Shown: positions 35,969-42,243 of the stretch, one piece after another
Layout of the letters: every line of letters begins with the position of its first letter
Position numbering within the stretch: position 1 is the first letter of the stretch
Made by a program: the position numbers and the translations under genes
Source of the DNA: Methanosarcinaceae archaeon
Lineage (GTDB): Archaea > Halobacteriota > Methanosarcinia > Methanosarcinales > Methanosarcinaceae
NCBI GenBank assembly: GCA_030611265.1
Contig: JAUWQD010000022.1
Span: 1 to 42,243, forward strand
Direction of reading: 5' to 3'
Length of the DNA: 42,243 nucleotides
Notes under the pieces: model-generated
Seen by the model: only the letters and a program-made list of their open reading frames with translations
Told to the model about the DNA's origin: nothing
The model's database searches: none

Positions 35969-36976
35969 ATGGCTTTGTTAAAAGATGAGGATAGGAAACA
36001 GATCAAAGAGATTTTTGAACAACTTCAAAATGACGTTACGCTTTCTTTTTTTACGCAGGAATTCGAATGTGATTTCTGCCAACATACCCACGAATTGGTT
36101 GATGAACTTGAACTTCTTTCTGACAAGATCAATGTCGCAATCTATGATTTTGTGAAGGATGCGGATAAGGTCGCAGAGTTCAATATTGAACAAATTCCTG
36201 CAATTGCAGTATCCGGCAAGACTGATTACAAGATACGATTTTATGGTGTCCCGGGAGGGTACGAGTTTTCCAGCCTCATGAATGCTATCATCAATGCATC
36301 CATGAATGTGACAGCCCTGGAAGATTCGACAAAAGAACAGTTGACCTGCATTGATAAACCTGTGAAGATCCAGGTCTTTGTCACGCCGACCTGCCCGCAC
36401 TGTTCAGGTGCAGTACAAATTGCACACCAGATGGCAATCGAAAATCCAAATATTGAAGGCGTAATGATCGAGGCCACAGAGTTCCCTGAACTTGCGAACA
36501 AGTATAACGTGTATGCTGTTCCAAAGACCGTAATAAATGATGTGGTAGAGTTTGAGGGCGGCGTCCCTGAATCACAGTTCTTGCAGAAGGTGTTGAGCGC
36601 TGTTGGGATCGAACCTCCAAAACCGGAGAATGCAGTTATAGATCTCGAAGATATGCCCGATACTCCGATACACATTACGGATTCCGATTTTGATGCGATC
36701 GTAAATGGCTATCCATTGGTCCTGGTAGATTTCTGGGCTGAGTGGTGCGGACCGTGCCATATGGTCGCGCCGATAGTTGAATCGCTTGCTAAAGTGCATT
36801 CCGGAAAACTGGTATGTGCAAAGGTCGATGTGGACAGGAACCCTGAGACTGCAACCAAGTTCAATACTTCAAGTATCCCGACTTTGATATTGTTCAAGGA
36901 TGGGGTTGAAGTTGAACGAATGGTTGGCGCAGCTCCGAAAGTGCAATTCGATGAAATGTTGGATGCGTATTTGTAA
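35969..36976 (+). CDS. Three-thioredoxin-fold redox protein (PDO-like plus thioredoxin)
   Basis: 335 residues with three redox sites. Domains 1 and 2 (about 5-110 and 130-210) look like the paired folds of archaeal protein disulfide oxidoreductase, with CDFC (C34-C37) and CPHC (C142-C145). Domain 3 (about 235-335) is a complete thioredoxin with FWAEWCGPCH (C260-C263) and the cis-proline segment SSIPTLILFKDG. A linker EPPKPENAVIDLED joins them. PDO and thioredoxin are normally separate proteins; fused, they may relay electrons. I take ATG 35969 because AGGGTGAG precedes it; the in-frame GTG 35954 lacks a site. A clear terminator follows. Confidence 0.88.
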   Translation: MALLKDEDRKQIKEIFEQLQNDVTLSFFTQEFECDFCQHTHELVDELELLSDKINVAIYDFVKDADKVAEFNIEQIPAIAVSGKTDYKIRFYGVPGGYEFSSLMNAIINASMNVTALEDSTKEQLTCIDKPVKIQVFVTPTCPHCSGAVQIAHQMAIENPNIEGVMIEATEFPELANKYNVYAVPKTVINDVVEFEGGVPESQFLQKVLSAVGIEPPKPENAVIDLEDMPDTPIHITDSDFDAIVNGYPLVLVDFWAEWCGPCHMVAPIVESLAKVHSGKLVCAKVDVDRNPETATKFNTSSIPTLILFKDGVEVERMVGAAPKVQFDEMLDAYL

Positions 36977-36981
36977 GTGCT

Positions 36982-37010
36982 AAAGTTCCGATTGGAACTT
37001 TTCTTTTTTT
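36982..37010 (+). terminator. Terminator after the triple-thioredoxin gene
   Basis: AAAGTTCC (36982-36989) and GGAACTTT (36994-37001) make an 8-bp stem with loop GATT. The T-run TTCTTTTTTT (37001-37010) follows. It lies 5 bp after the stop codon and is the clearest intrinsic-type terminator in the window. Confidence 0.8.
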
Positions 37011-37022
37011 CAATTATTTGGT

Positions 37023-37130
37023 TTAGGTTACCGTAGCTTATTTGTTTGGGTGGTTCCTGTGCGGAGGGAAATAAATCATAATTATTTCCTCTTGTAGAGA
37101 ACTTCATTGGATATGAGGAGTGTTTCGCGA
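37023..37130. repeat. About 108-bp dispersed repeat, copy 1
   Basis: Starts TTAGGTTACCGTAGC and contains GCGGAGGGAAATAAATCATA, the palindromic core GGAAATAA (37067-37074)/TTATTTCC (37082-37089), then TCTTGTAGAGAACT. It matches 41949-42056 over its length with about one indel, and the core is shared with 38711-38775. It ends next to the hicB-like stop. It is non-coding and could be a miniature mobile element (MITE). Confidence 0.7.
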
Positions 37131-37132
37131 AT

Positions 37133-37318
37133 TTAACCTAATTGGCAGTCTTCCTCTTCAAGGCACATCTCCATCACTTCATGGATGTTTTTGAGTGCTT
37201 CGTCGAGCGTTTCGCCCTGCGTATAACATCCTTTCAAAATCGGGCATTCCACTACAAAAAAGCCATCCTCATCCTTTTCTACGACAAACGGCAGATGCAC
37301 TTTAGAATGTAACATCAT
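37133..37318 (-). CDS. HicB-like antitoxin-family protein, no HicA seen
   Basis: 61 residues matching the HicB fold: a beta-alpha-beta unit with LPFVVEKDEDGFFVVECPIL, then KGCYTQGETLDEALKNIHEV and a short acidic end (CLEEEDC). In type II toxin-antitoxin pairs HicB neutralises the mRNase HicA. No HicA frame lies within 300 bp on either side; only the repeat and the ATPase gene do. It lacks a C-terminal DNA-binding domain, as is common for archaeal solo members. It may be an orphan antitoxin or have another partner. ATG 37318 or 37315. Confidence 0.75.
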   Translation of the reverse strand: MMLHSKVHLPFVVEKDEDGFFVVECPILKGCYTQGETLDEALKNIHEVMEMCLEEEDCQLG

Positions 37319-37415
37319 TGTAATCAGGTTTTAAATGCAAGATGACGATTTAAGCATGCCGATGATTTTGTGATTATCTTTGAAAGAGGATTTTGATGGA
37401 AATACACGAAAAACA

Positions 37416-38705
37416 CTACTCAATAAGCCATTTCCACAATGGAACATACTTTATCATCTTTCCTGAAACATCTTCTTCCGCTTCATAGTCCCATGTGATG
37501 ATAAGCAGATCATCGCAATTCAATTCCTTTGAACCGTTCAGCAAAGCCCTTGTCTCACGCTCTTTTGTAGAAAAATTATCAATATCATAACAGACCTGTA
37601 TCAACTGTTTGACCGTTTTACCATCCCTTATTACAAAATCAACTTCCCTCTCAGATGTGGATTTGTAATAAAACAGGTCTCTTGTGCCCTTTCTTTTAAG
37701 TTCGACAAAGACAATGTTCTCAATCAGTCTGCCCTTATCCCTGATGCCCTGCAAAGACAATAGTCCATTGTCTACAAGATATATTTTTGGTATGCTTGAT
37801 TCGACATCTTTGTATGAATAAGAGAATCGCCGCAAGGGAAACACAATGAATGAGTCGGCAAAGTATTCAAAATAGTTGTACAGGGTGTTCTTGCTCACCT
37901 TTGTACCTTGTGATTTCAAGAAATTGAAGAATTTGTGGATCGAGAACTCTTTTGAATTGAAGATCGCATTGAGGAATATTTTTAGCACCTTTATGTTCTT
38001 TATATCATATCTCTCAACTATATCCCGAAATATTGTCACATCAAGGATCTCCCTTAATATCCGCTCCCACTCTTCCCGATATATTACAGTCTCGGGATAC
38101 CCACCATATTTGACGTAATCTTCGAGTTTATGAACGATTTTTGCTTTCTGTGCTGAAGAAAGATATTCACCCTGCTCGATGCCATCCGCCCTCAGCACTT
38201 CGGCAAATGAAAATGGATATACATCATACGTCAGACTTCTCCCTCTCATGCTTGTTGCGATCTCTTTGCTCATTAGTTTTGAGGAAGAGCCTGTGACAAA
38301 CACATTCATGTTTTCCATATCAACAAGTGTCCTTACAAATCGTTCCCATTCTGGAACTACCTGAACCTCGTCAAGAAAGAACCATACCTTTTTTGTCCGG
38401 TTAGCAGGATAAATTTCAAAAAACACTTCAAGCAGATCGTTAAGATCTTGGGCTGTCGCGCCTGCGAGCCTTATGTTTTCAAAATTCACATACAATATTT
38501 GATTCCGATCTTCCCCGCGCGCAAGAAGTTCTTTAATCCCGATATACATAAGATATGTCTTACCCGACCTTCTGGGACCTGAAAATACAACCGCCCTATT
38601 TAATGGAGTCTCCAGTGGAAAGCGAAGTTCCCTCTCCACAGGGTCAGGCAAACGCCTTTCCTGAAAGTCTTTGATTAATTCTCCCCATATTCTTTTTGAG
38701 ATCAT
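37416..38705 (-). CDS. DUF4143-type ATPase
   Basis: A 429-residue AAA-like ATPase of the widespread archaeal and bacterial group with a C-terminal DUF4143 region. Walker A FSGPRRSGKTY (about 41-51), Walker B VWFFLDEVQ (about 107-115) and VTGSSSKLMSKE (sensor-like). The C-terminal part has EREVDFVIRDGKT, a nuclease-like strand pattern (E..D..) seen in this group, which may be degenerate. Function is unknown; relatives are often mobile or linked to conflict systems. An AT-rich box inside the repeat copy at 38711-38775 may be its promoter, with an almost leaderless start. Confidence 0.82.
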   Translation of the reverse strand: MISKRIWGELIKDFQERRLPDPVERELRFPLETPLNRAVVFSGPRRSGKTYLMYIGIKELLARGEDRNQILYVNFENIRLAGATAQDLNDLLEVFFEIYPANRTKKVWFFLDEVQVVPEWERFVRTLVDMENMNVFVTGSSSKLMSKEIATSMRGRSLTYDVYPFSFAEVLRADGIEQGEYLSSAQKAKIVHKLEDYVKYGGYPETVIYREEWERILREILDVTIFRDIVERYDIKNIKVLKIFLNAIFNSKEFSIHKFFNFLKSQGTKVSKNTLYNYFEYFADSFIVFPLRRFSYSYKDVESSIPKIYLVDNGLLSLQGIRDKGRLIENIVFVELKRKGTRDLFYYKSTSEREVDFVIRDGKTVKQLIQVCYDIDNFSTKERETRALLNGSKELNCDDLLIITWDYEAEEDVSGKMIKYVPLWKWLIE

Positions 38706-38710
38706 AGTAT

Positions 38711-38775
38711 TATGTAGGGGGAAATAAGTTATAAATATTTCCTCTTGTGGGGAACTATATGGGATGTTAAGAGTA
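38711..38775. repeat. Dispersed repeat, copy 2 (divergent, at a promoter)
   Basis: GGAAATA (38720-38726) and TATTTCC (38736-38742) with TCTTGTGGGGAACT after, and GGGATGTTAAGAGTA, match the core and right part of the 108-bp repeat at 37023 and 41949. It ends a few bases before the DUF4143 ATPase start, and its ATATTTATAACTT, read on the minus strand, is a candidate TATA box. The left half is not recognisable. Confidence 0.55.
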
Positions 38776-38843
38776 TTTTTATGAAAAATGAGTGTACTGC
38801 CAAATATTCATTTGTAACCCACCATACATGGAGCAAGTGGGTA

Positions 38844-39941
38844 TTATTGATTATCTTTCTGAGGATGTAAACTAAAAGCCTCGTCGAAATCGATTGCATT
38901 TTTAAATTTGTTGACTAATCCTTCATATGGTGGAAAAGCACCACCAAAACCTAGTACTCTTCTTGCCTTTGCAACTGCTTCTAGTTGTTCTAAAGTCCAA
39001 AATGGAGAAATATACTGATTCTTTTTCATTGACGTCAACGGTTCAAATCGCATTGGATAAGAAACACAACCAAGTTCTTGTATGTCTCTTGTTTTTTCTA
39101 AAAATGCATCAGGGGTATCACCATATTCTCGATCTTCATCATAAAAATTATATAGTACATAGATCAGAATCTTTCTCCTGTTTATCCCATGTTCTGCCAA
39201 CAGATTAACGGCATTTTTTATGATGTTTTTTTCACCAATCCAATCATATGCCATGCGCACTGTCGGCATTTTGAGACTTGCCAACATTTTTGCTTTTTCT
39301 TCATCTATCAATCGTGCATCAAGTCCTTGATTGAAATCGATTTTTAGACCAATTTCTTGCAGATTTTCAAGTACTTCTTTCCAGTCGGGTGACGCCAAAA
39401 AATTATTATCCCACAAAATTACTTGCTTATGCCCATCGTGAACATAATTTTCAACATCGGTAAGAATTGACCTCATTTCCCCTTCTATTTTTGGTACAGC
39501 GCAAAATGGGCAATTACGTATACATCCACGAGATGTGAATAATATTGAACTATTCCAATCCGTCCATTTTTCAACATCTTTCAAAATATCATAAGCTGGC
39601 ATATATTGTTCAGCAGTCTCACATAAGCCTATGTGAACATCAACATAGGGATAAACAGATTTGATGTGTTCTGACATTAACGAAGCATATATGCCGCCCA
39701 CATTGATCTTAGCATTAGGAAATAAAAAATGATAAAATTCGATTGCTTTATGAACTGGCTTCCAGGCATATGTGAATAAAGATGTAATTTCTATTTTATC
39801 TGGGTTGAAACTAATGTCATCATTTGTACCTCTGACCAATTTCACTTGATTTCCTTGTGACCGATGATACGATGCAAGTTTCATTAATCCCAACGGTGGG
39901 TATCGTGTATAATAATCAGGTTCTACAAGTAAAATGTTCAT
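38844..39941 (-). CDS. Radical SAM protein with N-terminal B12-type fold
   Basis: 365 residues. The first 120 residues look like a cobalamin-binding-type fold (MNILLVEPDYYTRYPPLGLM, then VNVGGIYASLMSE-like strands), but the DxHxxG motif that ligates cobalt is absent. The radical SAM cluster motif is SRGCIRNCPFC (C140, C144, C147), followed by a TIM-barrel pattern (DVENYVHDGHKQVILWDNN). The substrate is unknown. A GHKL ATPase gene lies 90 bp upstream on the same strand and probably shares its transcript. Its AT-rich codon use resembles that neighbour and differs from the core genes, suggesting acquisition. Confidence 0.82.
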   Translation of the reverse strand: MNILLVEPDYYTRYPPLGLMKLASYHRSQGNQVKLVRGTNDDISFNPDKIEITSLFTYAWKPVHKAIEFYHFLFPNAKINVGGIYASLMSEHIKSVYPYVDVHIGLCETAEQYMPAYDILKDVEKWTDWNSSILFTSRGCIRNCPFCAVPKIEGEMRSILTDVENYVHDGHKQVILWDNNFLASPDWKEVLENLQEIGLKIDFNQGLDARLIDEEKAKMLASLKMPTVRMAYDWIGEKNIIKNAVNLLAEHGINRRKILIYVLYNFYDEDREYGDTPDAFLEKTRDIQELGCVSYPMRFEPLTSMKKNQYISPFWTLEQLEAVAKARRVLGFGGAFPPYEGLVNKFKNAIDFDEAFSLHPQKDNQ

Positions 39942-40031
39942 AATTTATGATTAGGTAGGACATATTCTTAAACGTTCCTATTATTTCTTTAAAAAAGGAT
40001 CCTAAAATAGATGAAATGCAGGATCCTTAAT

Positions 40032-41786
40032 CTAAGGTTGGTACTTTTCGGATTTTTCTATTAACCGATATATCAAACCAATTACTGCGTACATTCCAGT
40101 AGCCATTGCGTATTTATCTTCTTCTGTAGCATTTTCGTACCACTCAAATGACTCTTTATCTTTTTCATGCTTAGCCATATTGACAAAAATATCATGAATG
40201 GTATAAATCAGAACCCCTATGCGAAGATCGCGCGCTGGCTTATTTTTATCTATGCACAACACTGGAGGAACACTTGTAGAAATCACCTTATCCCAACCAT
40301 ATGCAAGCCGACTGAGATCATATACTTCTTTTTTAGTAACAGTTGATCCAGTTTTAGCTTCAAGAATATCTTTGATTGAATCAGTAACACTCAACTCAGG
40401 ATATAATTTTCCTTCTATAGTCGTCCTTTTACATTTTTTTCTGACTTCTGGTGGCAATGAATCGATAATATTGTTTAATTGTTCTTTTCTCTTTTTTAAT
40501 AATACTTCGTTTCCTTGACCAGTTTTTGTTTTTTCTTCAAGTTTTAATATTTGTGTTTTCTCGTTTTCGAATTTGGTATCTATCAAAGATTTCATATCTT
40601 GAATGACTGGATCATCTGGGAATTTAACATTTTTTGTTGCTTTTGTTCTTACTTCATCCAATGTTTTTTTTGCAGATCGCACATCCCCATTTGATAAATG
40701 TTTTTGCACGGATCCAATTTGCTTCCCCAATGCTCGCTTAGATGTGTAACGATTTAAACTTTGTAGTTTTCCAATGAAATCTCCTACTTCTTCAAGAAAA
40801 GGACCCACAACTCCACTATTGTATTCAAAATTATTTCTCGCAGCATTTTCACGCACTTTTTCAGAAATAACGTGAATTTCCCCATATTGCCATTGATGAT
40901 ACGTTTTATCGTACAGATTTCTTACTAGATTTTCATTTCCAATGGTGTAACCTTTTTTCTTAAAATATATTCCTTTATTTGGCTTTTCTAGTTGCTCATT
41001 TTCAATTGATGTGATGAACCAGCCTACTGCGACTAACTGATTACCAACTTTGAATTCATGTTTAATGACTTTTTTGAAAAAAATATCATCTTTGCACGGC
41101 GGTTTAAATATAGGTTTGTGACAAAAGTTGATATTCACATCTGGAAGTTTCACACCCTTTTCCCTCAGCCACTCCTCAATCTCAGTAGCAAAAGAAAATA
41201 TATCTTTATCGAAAGGTGCTGGGACGGCTTCAATCAGATAATCATGGATGACCTTTTCTCCGAACACATCTTTTTGTGTTTTCAAAATTGATTCTAGTCT
41301 CACCATAGTAAAATGATCGTCTTCAAATGACTCATCGGCACCTAGAGCTATTTCTTCAATGTCTCCTGTAGCGCTGGTTAAAAAATCCAGAAGAGATTGT
41401 TTATCTACATTTCCATCTAGAATTTTTTTGTTATCTATCTCGATCCGATATTTTTTATCATTCATTTTTTTGGTTATTATAACAATTCTATTACATGCAG
41501 GAACACCACTCCAAATTCCTATCCCCCTCCAGCCGGTATCTTCTTCTTTTTTACTGGATATTCCCATATACCATGCTTCTTTGAGCTCTTTCTTGCTCAT
41601 ACCAGAGCCATCATCTTTTATGATTAAAGATTCAGATCCATTTTCAAAAAAAACATCAATATTCTTGGCATGAGAATCAATGCTATTTTGTATATATTCT
41701 CGCAAACAATTTTGATTACCGTCATATAGACCTGATGTGATAATTTCAATTAAGTCATGACCTATTGCTTCATCAGTAAATTCCAT
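40032..41786 (-). CDS. GHKL (Hsp90/MORC-like) ATPase
   Basis: A 584-residue protein with an N-terminal GHKL ATP-binding domain: CLREYIQNSIDSHAKNI (E30, N34, D37), IIKDDGSGMSKKEL (about 56-69) and GWRGIGIWSG (about 85-94). A middle domain resembles the transducer of gyrase, MutL or Hsp90 (conserved core to about residue 330). From about 350 to 460 is a helical, coiled-coil-rich region (KFENEKTQILKLEEKTKTG). The C-terminal helical domain is not recognised. It is not a known Hsp90, MutL or Top6B. The promoter is probably the TATATAAATT box near 41832-41842 with AAGGTG before the ATG. Confidence 0.8.
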   Translation of the reverse strand: MEFTDEAIGHDLIEIITSGLYDGNQNCLREYIQNSIDSHAKNIDVFFENGSESLIIKDDGSGMSKKELKEAWYMGISSKKEEDTGWRGIGIWSGVPACNRIVIITKKMNDKKYRIEIDNKKILDGNVDKQSLLDFLTSATGDIEEIALGADESFEDDHFTMVRLESILKTQKDVFGEKVIHDYLIEAVPAPFDKDIFSFATEIEEWLREKGVKLPDVNINFCHKPIFKPPCKDDIFFKKVIKHEFKVGNQLVAVGWFITSIENEQLEKPNKGIYFKKKGYTIGNENLVRNLYDKTYHQWQYGEIHVISEKVRENAARNNFEYNSGVVGPFLEEVGDFIGKLQSLNRYTSKRALGKQIGSVQKHLSNGDVRSAKKTLDEVRTKATKNVKFPDDPVIQDMKSLIDTKFENEKTQILKLEEKTKTGQGNEVLLKKRKEQLNNIIDSLPPEVRKKCKRTTIEGKLYPELSVTDSIKDILEAKTGSTVTKKEVYDLSRLAYGWDKVISTSVPPVLCIDKNKPARDLRIGVLIYTIHDIFVNMAKHEKDKESFEWYENATEEDKYAMATGMYAVIGLIYRLIEKSEKYQP

Positions 41787-41948
41787 ATTTTACACCTTAA
41801 TAATTGAATTCAATCTAGAGAATGCTATAATTTATATACTTCCCAATAGATTTAAGGATTTCTAAAAAATAATAGTTCGAACTCTTATATAGAAAGACCG
41901 TGACATCAGAGAAGTTAGTCTTGATCTGAATTATTTTCAGTTATGTTA

Positions 41949-42056
41949 TTAGGTTACTGTAACTGATTTGGCAAGGTTGTTCTATGCGGAGGGAAATAAA
42001 TCATGATTATTTCCTCTTGTAGAGAACTCCATTGAATGTTAGAAGTATATTTGCAA
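41949..42056. repeat. About 108-bp dispersed repeat, copy 3
   Basis: Starts TTAGGTTACTGTAAC and carries GCGGAGGGAAATAAATCATG, GGAAATAA (41992-41999)/TTATTTCC (42007-42014) and TCTTGTAGAGAACTCC. It matches copy 1 closely, with one indel near the start. It lies about 160 bp upstream of the GHKL gene, in the otherwise gene-free end of the window (41787-42243). Confidence 0.7.
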
Positions 42057-42133
42057 AAATCATGCAGCAATGAAAACTAAAATGTGTGATAAATTCAATT
42101 GCACACACATATTCCACTGATTCTCATTGAGAT

Positions 42134-42206
42134 GCGCCGCCTGCGGCGCTGTGACAAGAAAGTCATATCTTGAATTGCAGAAATGCCACTCCCTCCATTC
42201 GGAGTG
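42134..42206. other. Two GC-rich hairpins at the window end
   Basis: GCGCCG (42134-42139) pairs with CGGCGC (42144-42149), and CACTCC (42187-42192) with GGAGTG (42201-42206). They are strikingly GC-rich compared with the surroundings. No gene is visible from 41787 to the end. The role is unknown. Confidence 0.45.
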
Positions 42207-42243
42207 ACCCTACTGTGACACTTATTACCAGTAATGGAATGGG

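Noticed and set aside
38844-39941. Radical SAM protein as a viperin-type antiviral enzyme
   Set aside because: The cluster motif sits after a B12-like N-terminal fold, and the overall plan is unlike the short viperin/MoaA-like enzymes.

Overview
The window is archaeal and almost certainly from a methylotrophic methanogen of the order Methanosarcinales. Family-level evidence: an mtxX-mtxA-mtxH operon (relatives of the methyl-H4MPT:CoM methyltransferase subunits MtrA and MtrH), archaeal replication and translation genes (RfcL, topoisomerase VI B, SRP54, SecE, Spt5, L11-L1-L10-L12, deoxyhypusine synthase), geranylgeranyl reductase with its own ferredoxin, and a bacterial-type GrpE-DnaK-DnaJ set, which is typical of Methanosarcina relatives. 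Promoters show archaeal TATA boxes about 26 bp before inferred starts, and many starts carry GGTGAT-like Shine-Dalgarno sites. I cannot fix the genus; the AT-rich intergenic DNA would suit Methanococcoides or Methanolobus-like organisms.

Layout. 1-350: the start of a ribbon-helix-helix protein with a 17-residue repeat tail, cut by the window edge. 0.4-2.9 kb (minus): mtxXAH, divergent from rfcL (3.0-4.5 kb). 4.8-7.0 kb: a stand-alone Lrp RAM-domain gene and top6B. 7.0-7.5 kb: an eroded patch with a transposase tail and an AbiEii-like nucleotidyltransferase fragment. 7.5-9.8 kb (minus): a small membrane protein, HflX and a DUF2209-like protein. 10.2-14.4 kb: a membrane protein, a glycosyltransferase with an internal duplication, and a divergent GH15 glucoamylase. 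14.6-18.4 kb: grpE-dnaK-dnaJ. 18.7-24.5 kb: a 2.86-kb tandem duplication of a potassium-uptake trkA-trkH pair. 24.6-26.0 kb (minus): ferredoxin and geranylgeranyl reductase. 26.4-29.9 kb: secE-spt5-rpl11-[structured leader]-rpl1-rpl10-rpl12, with a terminator. 30.0-30.96 kb: repeats and a collapsed IS1634-like transposase. 31.0-33.2 kb (minus): deoxyhypusine synthase and an M42 peptidase. 33.4-35.9 kb: a double-HTH regulator, a truncated nucleotidyltransferase and srp54. 36.0-37.0 kb: a three-domain thioredoxin-fold protein. 37.0-42.2 kb: an accessory island with a HicB-like protein, a DUF4143-type ATPase, a radical SAM enzyme next to a GHKL ATPase, and three copies of a roughly 100-bp repeat.

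The strongest unexplained signals are non-coding. (1) Two intergenic minus-strand loci, at 4589-4636 and 7927-8008, each have a TATA box placed about 26 bp before a perfect 11-12 bp terminal stem containing GGGT/ACCC; they look like genes for a related class of small RNA. A third, weaker case lies at 12303-12393. (2) A dispersed two-hairpin repeat of about 60 bp (15131-15252 and 30064-30181, with a half copy at 9953) keeps both stems intact through compensatory changes. (3) The rpl1 leader folds as several hairpins closed by a long-range stem that abuts the ribosome binding site.

Among proteins, the GHKL ATPase plus radical SAM pair at 38.8-41.8 kb is the best candidate for an undescribed system, possibly defensive. 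The context is suggestive only and nothing in the sequence proves that role.

All structures and identities were read by hand; no alignment, folding or database search was run.
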